From assembly GCA_051294375.1 (NCBI GenBank), contig CM119267.1, forward strand, positions 367,523-431,522: a DNA stretch of 64,000 nucleotides, written 5' to 3'. Made by a program: the position numbers and the translations under genes. Numbering within the stretch: position 1 is the stretch's first letter; each line of letters opens with the position of its first letter. Under the pieces are notes generated by a model. That model saw only the letters and a list, made by a program, of their open reading frames with translations. It did no database searches and had not been told where the DNA came from. This DNA comes from Paraspadella gotoi. Lineage: Eukaryota; Chaetognatha. This document shows, in pieces, positions 1 to 11,831 of this stretch.

Positions 1-244
1 TTGGAAATAAGAAAAATGAAATAAAACAAGCAGAAGAAAAAAAAATAGATAAAATATAAGAAAAACGAAGAAAAGCACAGAAAAGACAAAAAGGATGAAA
101 GCCAAGAAGAAACCCCGAAAAACAGAATGCGTAAACAGAGGCGGATAAATAAAAATTTCTAATTATGTCCTTATGATAACGTAGAAACGAATCGAAGTGG
201 AAAAAAAATCGAAACAGGTCCGATATTTTGTCAGACTTTGTGGT
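1..244. other. AT-rich intergenic sequence, no gene seen
   Basis: A-rich sequence with no extended reading frame and no recognisable repeat. It leads directly into the satellite that begins near 245. Confidence 0.5.
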
Positions 245-1197
245 TTTTTGAGCTCACTTTCTCATTTGTGTGATCGCTTCTCTTTGTGAGATTCCACTTG
301 CTCTGTGGTAGGCGATCACTTTTTCGGTTGTGGCGTATGCAACTTTTCTTTGTGCGATCAGCTTCTCTATTGTGAGATCACTTGTCTGTGGTGGCGATCA
401 CTTTCGTTGTTAGCGATCAACTTTTCTTGTGCTTTATCGCTTGCTCTTTGTGAGATCACTTTGTCTTGTGGGTGGGCGATCACTTTCTCGGTTGTGCGAT
501 CAGCTTTTCTGATTGTGCGATCGCTTCTCTTTTGTGAGATCAACTTGTCTGTCGGTGCGATCAACTTTTCGGTTGTGGCGACTCAACTTTTCCTTTGTGC
601 GATAAGCTTTCTCTTGTGTGAGATCACTTGTCTGTGGTGGCGATCACGTTTCGTTGTGCGAATCAACTTTTCCTTATGTGCGATCGAGCTTTCTTCTTTT
701 GTGAGATCACTGTGTACTCTGTGGTGCAATCACTTTTCGGTATGTGGCGATCACTTTTCTTTGTGGCGATTGCGCTTATCTCTTATGTGAGATCACTTTG
801 TCTGTGGTGCGATCCCTGTTCGGATTGTGCGATCACTTTTCTTTGTGCGATCGCCTTCCTCTTTGTGAGATTCACTTGTCTGTGGTGGCGATCACATTTT
901 CGGTTGTGGGCGATTCACTCTTTGCTTTTGTTGCGATCGGCTTTCTTCTTATGTGGAGATCACTTGTCTGTGGTGCGATCACTCTTGCGGTTGTGCGAAC
1001 TCACGTATTCTTTGTGCGATTCGCTTCTACTTTGTGAGAATCACTCTGTCTGTGGGTGGCGATCACCTTTTTCGTTTCTGCGAATCACTTTTCTTTGTGC
1101 GATCAGCTTTCTCTAGTGAGATCACTATCTCTGTTAGTGGCGATCACATGTTCTACTGTTGTGGCGATCACATTCTACCTTTGTGTGATCACTATCC
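245..1197 (+). repeat. About 83-bp higher-order satellite of GATCAC-type subunits
   Basis: A CTGTGGT-type marker recurs at about 302, 386, 548, 630, 718, 802, 881, 966, 1050 and 1132, which gives a period of 79-88 bp and about 11 units. Each unit holds four subunits of roughly 20 bp built on GCGATCAC, GCGATCAR and GAGATCAC cores separated by TTTTCTTTGT-like spacers. Units differ mostly by one-base indels. The long translations across this block change frame and are Ser/Leu/Cys-rich by composition, so no protein is called. Confidence 0.9.
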
Positions 1198-1268
1198 TTT
1201 TTCAGTTTCAAGTTTTTTTACTTTAATTTTTTTTAATTCCGCTATCAGTTTATTTCATAAGTTAATGT

Positions 1269-1440
1269 TTAGAGAAAACAAAGTTTGTTTGTTTGTAAAC
1301 AACGATTTTATTCACATTGGACATGTTTCGGCTCTTGCCTTCAAGCCTTCATCAACGCTGATGAAGGCTTGAAGGCAAGAGCCGAAACATGTCCAATGTG
1401 AATAAAATCGTTGTTTACAAACAAACTTTGTTTTCTCTAA
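1269..1440. repeat. Near-perfect foldback palindrome with 4-nt loop
   Basis: The left arm (1269-1354) and right arm (1359-1440) are reverse complements around the loop ACGC. The only visible difference is one extra GTTT in the left arm near 1287-1290. The inner stem contains ACATGTTTCGGCTCTTGCC and its complement. A transcript would form a hairpin of more than 80 bp. The size and symmetry fit a foldback-type mobile element or hairpin RNA source. No terminal target duplication was identified. Confidence 0.9.
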
Positions 1441-1772
1441 CTAATTAAACACAACGAAAAAGAAAGGAAATAATATAAAGTTAATATTTATATTAGTTCC
1501 TTAATTTCGGGCCATATATTCTCAAATAAATTAATCAATATCGGATTCTGCTTTTAGCCTTTTACCATCTATGACTAAATGACTATGCATCTATTTTCCA
1601 TCATTTCCCCTCAAATTTCCGGGTTTTTTTCTCTTTCTACTTTTCCGCTTCTAAGTCTTTTTCCACTTCAGCGTTTCGCTTTTCTCCAGACGATGACAAC
1701 AACAACAACAACAACGAATCTGACGGACAAAAGTCGAAAAACGAATCAGATTTCTTTTGTGTCGACGACGCA

Positions 1773-1805
<33 letters not shown>

Positions 1806-2036
1806 AACGACCATATTTTCTCATTCCAAAGAATCAAAAACCGGAAAATCCGGTTGCACGAGACTTAAATGGTCAATTTCTCATGGATGAACTGATCCAT
1901 GGAATAAAGGGGACAAATTCTGGGAGTAGAAAATAGTTGTAATGTGAAAATGGGATTGAGGACAAAATATATATATCTATATATTAGTCTTAATTTAATT
2001 TAATTGGTGCTGACATTTTAACGCACAAAGTTTATA

Positions 2037-2083
<47 letters not shown>

Positions 2084-2204
2084 CTCTTCTCTCTCTCTAC
2101 TGCCTATGTTTGGCAAACTAATTCAAGCGGAGTTTCTCTGTTGTGGTTGCATAAAAACCAAAACACTTTGAAATCGCGCTTATGCTCTCAACTTCTCTTA
2201 TGTT
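1441..2204. other. Intergenic: (GAC)n and (CT)n microsatellites
   Basis: AT-rich DNA with a GAC-type trinucleotide run at about 1764-1806 and a CT run at about 2041-2098. Thr- and Ser-rich translations here are products of the trinucleotide repeat. No gene seen. Confidence 0.7.
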
Positions 2205-2207
2205 CTT

Positions 2208-2247
<40 letters not shown>

Positions 2248-2252
2248 CTTAT

Positions 2253-2286
<34 letters not shown>

Positions 2287-3056
2287 ATCTCTCTCTNNNN
2301 NNNNNNNNNNNNNNNNNNNNNNNNNNNNNNNNNNNNNNNNNNNNNNNNNNNNNNNNNNNNNNNNNNNNNNNNNNNNNNNNNNNNNNNNNNNNNNNNNNNN
2401 NNNNNNNNNNNNNNNNNNNNNNNNNNNNNNNNNNNNNNNNNNNNNNNNNNNNNNNNNNNNNNNNNNNNNNNNTTTTTTAAAACGACGACAATTTTACAAA
2501 CGAAAGACAAATGTATTTTCTAAATGTTTGTTATTGTTGTTGTTGTCGTTTTTTTTTTNNNNNNNNNNNNNNNNNNNNNNNNNNNNNNNNNNNNNNNNNN
2601 NNNNNNNNNNNNNNNNNNNNNNNNNNNNNNNNNNNNNNNNNNNNNNNNNNNNNNNNNNNNNNNNNNNNNNNNNNNNNNNNNNNNNNNNNNNNNNNNNNNN
2701 NNNNNNNNNNNNNNNNNNNNNNNNNNNNNNNNNNNNNNNNNNNNNNNNNNNNNNNNNNNNNNNNNNNNNNNNNNNNNNNNNNNNNNNNNNNNNNNNNNNN
2801 NNNNNNNNNNNNNNNNNNNNNNNNNNNNNNNNNNNNNNNNNNNNNNNNNNNNNNNNNNNNNNNNNNNNNNNNNNNNNNNNNNNNNNNNNNNNNNNNNNNN
2901 NNNNNNNNNNNNNNNNNNNNNNNNNNNNNNNNNNNNNNNNNNNNNNNNNNNNNNNNNNNNNNNNNNNNNNNNNNNNNNNNNNNNNNNNNNNNNNNNNNNN
3001 NNNNNNNNNNNNNNNNNNNNNNNNNNNNNNNNNNNNNNNNNNTCTCTCTCTCTCCC
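2205..3056. repeat. (CT)n microsatellite block with two assembly gaps
   Basis: CT repeats flank N runs at 2297-2472 and 2559-3042. The island between the gaps (2473-2558) is T-rich, with GTT repeats. The gaps fall inside simple repeat, so their true length is unknown. Confidence 0.85.
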
Positions 3057-3402
3057 GCTAACAGCGACTGAGAAAGAGATTAAAAAACTCTGGTTCGAAG
3101 GTTAGTCTCGGAGTTCAAAGTTTAAAGTTAGTTTAGTTCAAAATGAACTCGAAAGAGTTAAAAAAAGGTGCGAATCATTTGGTTGATAATGAATAAAAGA
3201 GAATTGACTCTCTCTCTCTCTCTCTCATGGCATTTTTGAAGTGAGCGAATCAATGAAATAATAGGTTTGAATTGCGTCATACGCTTAATATGCGTAGGTC
3301 TTAATAATCGAGGTTCAAAGGGAAATCGAAAGAGTTCAAATGGTTTGGAGGGAATTCAATTCCTCAAAGTCTTAAGGTTTTGTTTGTTTCCAAAGGTTAA
3401 GA

Positions 3403-3454
<52 letters not shown>

Positions 3455-3955
3455 GAAAAAGTTTCTTCCATCAAAGAAGTGATTTTTTTCCTTCGGTTCT
3501 TTTTCCGTCCTGNNNNNNNNNNAGTCGATCTGTCCATCGGTCTGTCGATTGGTCGGTCCATCGGTTGCTCGGTCGGTCAGTCGATCTGTCTGTCTATCTG
3601 TCGGTCGATCTATCGGTCTGTTGGTCTGTCGGCCTGTCTCTTTATCGGTTCCAAATGGGAAAAGGGTCGATCCTTTTCTGGCCTAAATTTTTACTCCTAA
3701 GCCCAAAGACTTTTTTTGGCCTCAGCTTTTAAATTGTCCTATGGCAAAGTGGTCACACCCATTGGTGAATTCCTTGTTTCCTGTTTCATACGGAGGAATG
3801 ATCCTGATCTGGTTTCTGCAATATTGGCCTCATAACCTCACCATAAATCCATGTTCTTGGCCTCAAATCCTGGCCGCTCATCTGCGTTTTTGGCCTTCGA
3901 TCTTGGCCTAAAAATGGAGTCGTTGGCATCGAAAGTCTTTGTCCTTTGAACTGGA
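3057..3955. repeat. (GTC)n run, GTCGGTC tetranucleotide tract and GGCCTCA-rich segment
   Basis: A pure CGT-type run lies at about 3403-3455. After a 10-N gap (3513-3522), a degenerate GTCN tetranucleotide tract (GTCGGTC, GTCTGTC, GATCTGTC) fills 3523-3645. From 3710 to 3930 the word TTGGCCT recurs several times at irregular spacing. No coding signal beyond repeat-derived frames. Confidence 0.75.
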
Positions 3956-4008
3956 ATGATTTCAGTCAATGACTCGTGGTTTAACCTTTTGGCCGTTGGT
4001 GGCGGAAA

Positions 4009-5010
4009 AGACGACGACGATGACGNNNNNNNNNNNNNNNNNNNNNNNNNNNNNNNNNNNNNNNNNNNNNNNNNNNNNNNNNNNNNNNNNNNNNNNNNNN
4101 NNNNNNNNNNNNNNNNNNNNNNNNNNNNNNNNNNNNNNNNNNNNNNNNNNNNNNNNNNNNNNNNNNNNNNNNNNNNNNNNNNNNNNNNNNNNNNNNNNNN
4201 NNNNNNNNNNNNNNNNNNNNNNNNNNNNNNNNNNNNNNNNNNNNNNNNNNNNNNNNNNNNNNNNNNNNNNNNNNNNNNNNNNNNCGCCGCCGCCGCCGCC
4301 GCCGCCGCTCCGGCGCCGAGTTTCTGGACCCAACGCGCGACAAAAGACGATTATGGGTTCAGAGGCGGCAGCGGCGGCAGCGGCAGCGGCAGCGGNNNNN
4401 NNNNNNNNNNNNNNNNNNNNNNNNNNNNNNNNNNNNNNNNNNNNNNNNNNNNNNNNNNNNNNNNNNNNNNNNNNNNNNNNNNNNNNNNNNNNNNNNNNNN
4501 NNNNNNNNNNNNNNNNNNNNNNNNNNNNNNNNNNNNNNNNNNNNNNNNNNNNNNNNNNNNNNNNNNNNNNNNNNNNNNNNNNNNNNNNNNNNNNNNNNNN
4601 NNNNNNNNNNNNNNNNNNNNNNNNNNNNNNNNNNNNNNNNNNNNNNNNNNNNNNNNNNNNNTTTTTAGTACAAGTGCCATCGTCGCGATTTAGCGAGACG
4701 GAAGAAAACGGACCATATAGACTCGTCGTCGTCGTCGTCGTCGTCGTCATTGTCGTGGTCAACATCGTCGTCATTTTCGTCGTCGTCGTTGTTGTTGTCT
4801 CATTTTCGTCGTTGTCATTGTTGTCGTCATTTTCATCGTTCGTCGTCATTATCGCATTGCTCAACATCGTCGTCATCGTTGTCGACATTTCGTCGTCGTC
4901 GCGTCATTTTGTCGTCGTCCTCTTTGTCGTTGTCGTCATTTTCGTCGTCGTCCTCTTGTCGTGTCGTCATTTTCGTCGTCGTCGTCGTCGTCATTTTCGT
5001 CGTCGGTTAA
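4009..5010. repeat. CpG-rich trinucleotide block (GAC, CGC, GGC/AGC, TCG) with two gaps
   Basis: GAC repeats enter the gap at 4026-4284, a CGC run leaves it, and GGCAGC repeats enter the gap at 4396-4661. TCG-type repeats dominate 4720-5010. The island at 4311-4372 reads through as a short non-repetitive peptide in one frame, so a homopolymer-bearing exon cannot be excluded. With gaps on both sides it cannot be modelled. Confidence 0.7.
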
Positions 5011-5039
5011 TGACACCAACGGTAATGGTTTTCATCCTT

Positions 5040-5403
5040 CAAGTTGCCCATTTCTATTCTCTTCACTTTTTTCTTCTATTTTTTTCCTATTCCCTATCTA
5101 TCTTTCACCTCTCTCCTCCCTTCCTCTCTTTCCTTTCTCCTCCCTTCCTCCCTTACTCTCTTTCACTTCCTCTCTCCTCCCTTCCTCTCTTTCCTTTCTC
5201 CTCCCTTTCTCTCTTTCCTCTCTTTCACTTCCTCTCTCCTCCCTTCCTCTCTTTCTCTCCCAACTTTTCTTTCAGAGCCCTTGTTCTTTTTTTTAACCTT
5301 CTAAACTTCTCTTTTTTACTCTTTTCCTTCTTTATTCTCTTTTTCATCTTCTCTACTTCTCTTTTTTTAATTATCTGCTCCTCCTATCTTTTCTGTCCTC
5401 CGA
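5040..5403. repeat. Polypyrimidine tract with internal minisatellite
   Basis: A plus-strand CT tract in which blocks such as CTTCCTCTCTCCTCCCTTCC recur at about 70-80 bp spacing. The Ser/Phe/Leu-rich translations are compositional. Confidence 0.8.
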
Positions 5404-5427
5404 TGCCGAACGCCAAAGATGACCTAA

Positions 5428-5712
5428 TGATGGATGACGTGGGAGAGGAAGAGGGAGAGAAGGAGGAAGAGGGTAAGGAGGAGGAAGAAGAGTAAGAGGA
5501 GGAAGAAAGAGAGAGGCAGGAAGAGTAGGAGGAAAAGGGAAAGGAGGAAGGAAGGAAGAAGGAGATAGAGAGGAGTAGGAAGAGGAGGAAGAGAAGGAGA
5601 GAGGGAGGAAGATAAGGAGGAAAAGAGAGAAGAAGAAGAGGAAGAGAAGGAGGAAGAAGGAGAGAGGGAGGAAGACAAAAAGGCAAATGAATTGAGAGAA
5701 AAGGAAGCTGAA
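5428..5712. repeat. Polypurine tract (GAGGAAGAG-type)
   Basis: An almost pure GA plus strand of about 285 bp. It follows the polypyrimidine tract after about 25 mixed bases, so strand composition inverts abruptly. The Glu/Lys-rich frame that ends inside it is not treated as a gene. Confidence 0.8.
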
Positions 5713-7029
5713 TAGCTAAGGGCAAGGGAGAAGTTTAGGGCAAAGGACAACTTTGCCGCACGAGAGAATTGACGTACGGCTCAGTAACGATTCTTATACT
5801 TATAGTTAATGTTTTAATTGTCGCAATTTTGAGCATTAGCCATTACAAATCAAATCTAATCCTCTTTTCTGTCTTTCTTCTCCTCTCTCTCTGTCTCTCT
5901 CTCTCTCTCTACCTGTCCTCTTCAGAAACGGCAATAGAACTTTACAATTGAGTTGACCGAGAATCCAAAATGTCATTGGCAACATGATAATTGAAAAAAT
6001 ATTTGCAGCTGTAGTGCTGCCTCAAGTGCCATAGCATGAGCACCAGGCTCTCGGATGCATCCGATGTCCTTTCCGCTATTGGCGAGGAATTCGACATAGG
6101 CAATGGGGTCAAAGAGTCCGAGTCAGGATTGAATCGCCCGCCCGCATCCGTTATTAATTAATAAGCCATTTTCTTGGTGATAATGATTTCAATGATCGTT
6201 CAATATCTCGACTTCGCTTCTGTAGTAAAGGACCGAGAATGATTGAAAGACTTATACACAGTATTTCTATAACAACAAAAGTTTTGATATACCGCACGGT
6301 TTTAAATTAGTTGCATAAATTGTGGGTTCTCCAGCCGAGTTAAGATCACCTCCTAATTCTGTTCTTAAATTCTTAGTTAAAGATGCAATTATTAGAATCG
6401 CGTAATCTCTTTCCTTACGTCACGCACGTCATAAAGGCCGAAGCCATTTTAAAATTAAGATAGAATTATTCAAACCCTTGAATGATGAGAACCGAATTCC
6501 AGCATTTAATGCATGGGGTAACGGTCGAGCAAGTGCCATTGCAGTGATCCAAATGCCAGGATAGAAAGCAGTCCAGAAAATGTAGAGTTCTCGAATTGTA
6601 AACATGACTAATAAAGCCGACGAGTATCCGTGTTGCAGGTAAAGCGCTTGATTTACATTGTTAATTCAACGCAAATGTAGACAGCAATTGAAGATACAAA
6701 CGGCATGAACGGGCAATTTGAAACCGGCATTACACATCCGGCTGAACGACATAGAAACCGCATCGGAACGCTGACTATCTCAAAGAAGATCAATATAAAC
6801 GAATTAATAAAAACCTATAATACAAACTTTCAAATCAAGCAAAGAAAACATTAAAACAAACCGTCTTCTACCGCTCGTATAAGCTTGAGAAACTACTAAA
6901 TATATTCTTTTACTTTTTTTCTCTCCAAAGGTAATTTCTTCACTCAGAGTACTTATAGCTAAACATTATGTAATGGCCACAAAAGACAGCAACGATTTTT
7001 GGGGAAACGTGCTGAAACACGGAAATATT
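5713..7029. other. Intergenic, mostly unique; possible SINE-like fragment at about 6008-6165
   Basis: No long ORF and no recognisable domain. The segment near 6008-6165 is more GC-rich than its surroundings, and its minus strand carries GATTCAATCC, a match to the Pol III B-box pattern. It could be a tRNA-derived fragment, but no second copy was found in the window. Confidence 0.35.
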
Positions 7030-7206
7030 TTAAACACTCTCCTAACCTCTCTCCTTTTCCTCTTCACCCTACTTTCTCTTCTTCTCTCTCCTACTTCTCC
7101 TCTCTCTCTCTCTCTCTCTCTCCTTCTCACTCTTATCTCTCTCCCTCTACTTCTTCTCTCTTTTCCTTCCTTCCTCTTTCCTCTCTCTCTCTCCTCTCTC
7201 TCTCTC

Positions 7207-7248
<42 letters not shown>

Positions 7249-7299
7249 TATCTCTCTCCTCACTCTTCTCTCTTTTCCTCTCCCTATTTTCCCTCTCCT

Positions 7300-7342
<43 letters not shown>

Positions 7343-7483
7343 TATCTCTCTCCTAACTCTCTCTANNNNNNNNNNNNNNNNNNNNNNNNNCTCTCACTCT
7401 CTCCCTTTCTTCCTCTCTCTCGTCTCTCTCTCACTCTGTATCTCTCTGCCGTAAGCTCTTCTCTCTCTTCCTGCTCCCTATCT

Positions 7484-7522
<39 letters not shown>

Positions 7523-7589
7523 TCTCCTCACTCTTATCTCTTCTCCTACTCTTTCTCTCTTTTCCCTGCTTTCCGTCCTCTCTTTTCTC

Positions 7590-7627
<38 letters not shown>

Positions 7628-7695
7628 ACTCTTATCTCTCTCCTAACTGCTTTCTCTCTTTTCCTCTCCCTATTTTGCTTCCTTCTCTCTCTCTT

Positions 7696-7726
<31 letters not shown>

Positions 7727-7770
7727 ACTCTTATCTCTCTCCTAACTCTTCTCTCTTCCTCTCCTCTGCA

Positions 7771-7813
<43 letters not shown>

Positions 7814-7845
7814 TTCTCTCTCTCTCTCTCTTCTCTCTCTTTCTT
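7030..7845. repeat. Long (CT)n compound microsatellite with 25-N gap
   Basis: CT repeats interspersed with CACTCTTATCTCTCTCC-like interruptions recurring at about 90-130 bp, so the block is a higher-order repeat. It contains an unsized gap at 7366-7390. Ser/Leu-rich plus-strand frames and Arg/Glu-rich minus-strand frames are shadows. Confidence 0.85.
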
Positions 7846-7871
7846 CAAATAAAACAAATCAATGGAACATA

Positions 7872-8093
7872 ATGTATTCAAACGTTAGGTTTAAAGGAAA
7901 ACGCTCAAGCATAACAGAATTATTACATGAACATAACCCTGAAATATTCTTAATAACTGAAACACAATTGCGTTGTGACAGCGGCATTGAAATAAAAGGA
8001 TACACTTTTTTTAGTAAAACCCGACAAGACAAACAAGCGGGAGTAGGAATTCTATTGAGAAATGACCCTAACAAATATCACAGCCGTTCATAA
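7872..8093 (+). pseudogene. LINE endonuclease N-terminal fragment
   Basis: The longest intact piece of the element, 73 codons from ATG to stop. The Glu in LITETQL corresponds to the metal-binding Glu of APE-type endonucleases. The reading frame continues the homology after the stop, so the stop is a lesion and not a natural end. Directly upstream is the CT microsatellite. Confidence 0.75.
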
Positions 8094-9570
8094 TCTGAAA
8101 GAGACTTAGAAATATTGTGGATCAGTATAAGAAGGAAAAATAATAGACCTATACTGATTGGTACTACTATGGCAAACAAGAAACTAGAACATCAAAAGCA
8201 GAAATCGAACAAGAATGAACTATTAGCCGAAGAGATAACTGAAATAGCAAATGAAGGAGAAGATCTTTCTAGCGATGGACGAAATGCTAAAATTGGGATA
8301 TTAGTGAGAAGACATTAGCCGTAACGGTAAACTATTACTTGATGTCTTAAACGAAACCAATCCTTATTATCATGAATAACAACTCTAAATGTATAGGAAA
8401 AATCACAAGGAAAAAACACCAAAAACATAAATGAAATTATCAGCATTGATTTTATTGTAGTAAGTCAAAACGTATCAGAATGGATACAACAGGTGCTTAT
8501 TGACGAAGACGGTATAATGAAAATAAAGGAAAAATAAACACTGATCACAACACTATCTTACTCGTCTTAATCTAACAACATAGCCCACCCCGCAATACAA
8601 AAACCAATCACTTGGAATATCCGAGCACCACCACACAAAGTGGAATTTGTTTAAAAAAGAGTTAAACCACCGACAAAAAACAATTAAAACTATAATTACA
8701 AAAAAATCAAATGTATAAATACAAGGTATAAAAAATGGATCCGTGAAGTGAATCAGCTGCTATGAAATCTATAGGAAAAACCACTATTAAATTTAAAAAA
8801 AAGGACAATTCTCAATACGATAAAACAACTGAGAAAAGAAAAACAAAAATTAAAAAAGCTATAATAATGAAAAAGACATGAATTGAGAAAACTAAATTTT
8901 AAAAAAATTGAGAACTTGTCAAGAAAAAATAAAAGAAAACAAAATTAAACGAAAAAAAAATTAAAACTTTTACAAAAACAATTCAAAACAATCATAAGTG
9001 ACTCAACCGGTGGTTTATTTTGGAAAGAAACAAATAGCCATTACAACAGATCACATTTTAGAATGTCTCCATAACAAAAAAACAATAATGGAGAAAGATT
9101 ATACCAGCCTGAAAGAAACATGGAAAATGTAGCATCCTATTACGAAAACATATATAAAAGATGTAACGTGAGATAATCACCCATTCCCGAGAAAGTTAAA
9201 CTAAATTTCATTAAATATGATAAAAAACCGAGAATTTTGAAAGTTTAGAATTTAATAAACCACCGACACAAAGACAAATATCTGATATTATAGAAATAGA
9301 AAAAAAGGAATGGAAAAACAACACGGTTTTAAAAATGAAAGCCTTAAAATACAAACACAGAAATGACAAAAATTATTTTATCAACTTACTTTCAACAATC
9401 TGGGAAGAAGAAAAAATACCTCAAAGCTGGAATGGAAGCATTATTACCAGCGTATGTAAAGGTAAGGGCGAATAAAGAAAAAACTTGATAAACCACCGGT
9501 CCAAATACAGTTTTCATCATCCATTCAGTACAATTCTAGAAGAATTTCTTGGATCAAAAAATACAACAAA

Positions 9571-9798
9571 TTGTCCCATCTTACCCAAGCACAAGGTGTG
9601 AGGAAAAAAAGGCCATGTCTCAACTTACGATCATGTTTTTTTTATCGATCCTTAATTTCAAATTACTTCAGAAACAAAAGAGAAAATATGTTCTTAACTT
9701 TCTATGACGTGACAAAAGCATTGATCATGCGACTACTGAGACATCGTTTAGTAATAATGTGGGAAAAGTTAAAGAGGAAAATATGGCGGAAATTCTGA
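9571..9798 (+). pseudogene. LINE reverse transcriptase palm fragment
   Basis: A 75-codon frame containing MFLTFYDVTKALI, which matches the palm motif A of LINE reverse transcriptases (F-x-D-x-x-K-A-F-D). The second Asp position is altered. Frames on both sides carry further RT-like segments, consistent with indel decay. Confidence 0.65.
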
Positions 9799-11150
9799 AA
9801 TATTAAAATGGAAATCTTTGTGCCAGAATAAAAAACACGGCTACGGGCTAAACGTCAAAAAAATTGGAAATGGAGGAAAACAGGCTCTCGCCTTTACAAG
9901 GTAGATTAATTTCCAAGCAGCATGGATACAATTGCAAGAAGAAATCAGTATGCTTCTTAGAACATTAAAAGTCACAGCAAATTTGCAAATTGGGCTCTAC
10001 TCTGGGTTGGACGATGTTGTCCTTGTGTTAGCAAGGCTCGTCAAAAACCAAGGAAAAAGTTCTTGGAAAAATTAGACCGATTGGGCTTGCTAGACACAAA
10101 CTAGAATGGGGTCAGCAAGACAATGTATTAATGCAAATTGGGGAAAATAGTGGACAAACGAGAAAAATGGAAACTTGGAAATATAAAAATTGAAAATTGC
10201 ACTTTCATATAAAGTATCTTAGGAGATATTATAAGTAAAGATGGTTAAAAATACAGAAAAACTTAGAAAACCGGAAAGAAAAAAATTTACAAATGAACAA
10301 TCGAAAATTACACAATGTCCTCAAATGAGTTATGAAACAAATAGAGACATCTTTCTTATCGAACTTCATGAAAAGATTTAATGGTTAGGTTTACTACAAA
10401 CTCCGAACAGGACACTGAACAAAAAAAGAACAAAAGATCTTAGAACAATAGAAATAAAGCATCAAACAATTTATTTTCACTCCCACTTTCAATTACCAAC
10501 ACAGCGTAATACAGCTTCGGTCTTTTGTCACAACTTGCCGAGTTCATCTCAAACAATTGCTTTATCTCCATAAAAATCTTAAACCAAAATCAAACACATT
10601 TGTACCATTACAACTTTTTTAATCCTGTTAGATGAAATGAACATTGGATGGACCAAAAATATAAAAAGAAAAAACTGTTTTAAATATAAAATTTAAACCA
10701 CTGATTTCACTCAATAAAAATAAATCAAAAAATCAATGGAAAATCGAAGTCAAAAAAGAGATAGAAAAATTAATAAACAAAAAATTACTAGACGACTGCC
10801 ATAAAAATAGAAAATGGAGAAAAATAGTAAAGTCTAAAACTCTAAATCAATCATAGATACCGTTACCAAATGGAACTACAAAAAGAACCATGCAGGAACC
10901 TACTAAAATGCACAAAAACAAAACACCAGATCTCTTTTGATAGCGAGAATTAACGTATGCATAGGATGTTTGGAAAAACTTCAAAGGATCTTTAAAAGAA
11001 ATCTGTGAACAATGTAACACTTTCGATGATGAAGAACACCGTCTAAATTATTGCGTTAAATGGGAATTTATAGACAGTCTAATAAAGTTATTAAAACTAC
11101 TATTTAAAGATTGTAAAGATATTATCGAATACATCTCATTAGAAACTTAG

Positions 11151-11635
11151 CCTAAAAGTTGATATCGGTAACTACTTTCCTGAAACACCCGATCGTGTGA
11201 AATGTTTGATTAGCATGTGCCATTTTCGGGTAGAATTAAAAACTACTGGTGATAGAGTTAATGGAAGGTTTAAGCTACTTATGATGCTTTAATGTTTTTT
11301 TCGATAAAGTTTTTCGTGTATGTTTCCTATTCGAGTCAGCATCTAGAAACAAGGGTTTCGTGCTCTTAGACAGGTTCTGAAGATATACAGATATTCTGTC
11401 CGCTTTCAAGGATTTTGTGATCGACTTGGCCGATCTTCTGAGATTTATAAATGGAATTTATAGAGGTTTGAATAGAGAAGATAAAAGATACTCTACGACA
11501 TACAATTATTGGAAGAAAATTTAATGATCTCATTGTCGACGTTTTCTAGCTTTGCATGATAATTTGCATAAAGATAAAAGAGATCGATTACGAGAACCGT
11601 CTCGATCACATAAAAAATTTTTCATACGAACTCAC
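11151..11635. other. Intergenic, no feature seen
   Basis: AT-rich unique sequence between the LINE relic and the candidate minus-strand exon. No ORF or repeat of note. Confidence 0.4.
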
Positions 11636-11831
11636 CTGAAGCTTGTTTTGAGTCGTCTTCTTCAAGCGGATGTCTTCGCAGCGGCGAACTCTCGCTGCCC
11701 GATCTTCTCCGGTTCGCCCGATTAAACTCATCGTCCTTACTCGGAGAAAGGCGGATAACGACGACGGACGTCGACGATATATGGACGATTTTCACTCTTT
11801 TGTCGGTAAGCCAGTAGTCGAATGCGTAAAC
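11636..11831 (-). CDS. Candidate internal exon of an unidentified minus-strand gene
   Basis: On the minus strand, an open stretch of 65 codons plus 1 nt runs from a possible acceptor (AAAAG, AG at 11832-11833) to a strong donor, CAG|GTGAGTTCG (GT at 11634-11635). The translation starts VYAFDYWLTDKRVKIVH and becomes charged and Ser/Arg-rich (NRANRRRSGSESSPLRRHPL). GC content is higher than in the flanks. A second minus-strand frame with an ATG also reaches the same donor. No family is recognised and no partner exon was identified. The 77-codon plus-strand frame over the same bases is the less likely alternative. Confidence 0.35.

Larger units (their letters stand above)
7872..11150 (+). pseudogene. 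Degenerate non-LTR (LINE-type) retrotransposon
   Basis: A plus-strand relic with the domain order of an APE-type LINE, broken by many stops and frame changes. At 7872-8090 an endonuclease start reads NPEIFLITETQL, then KGYTFFSKTR and AGVGILLRND. Near 8270-8310 NAKIGI resembles the conserved GDFNAKIG strand, and near 8450-8560 an IDFIVVSQNV segment is followed by TDHNTILL, equivalent to the SDH motif. Reverse transcriptase pieces follow: EEEKIPQSWNGSIIT with a KGKGE word (about 9405-9475), FLTFYDVTKA (about 9690-9720), and LDDVVLV (about 9998-10020), where YADD is expected. At about 11005-11060 a CX2CX7HX4C pattern matches the C-terminal zinc motif of such elements. The block is A-rich on the coding strand. 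Neither the family nor the ends can be fixed. It is non-functional as assembled. Confidence 0.85.

Noticed and set aside
305-1372. Several 97-162 codon frames in the satellite
   Set aside because: Frames shift between the 83-bp units and the composition is imposed by the repeat.
3969-5495. 508-codon plus-strand frame
   Set aside because: Spans two N gaps and consists of trinucleotide-repeat and CT-tract translations. No domain.
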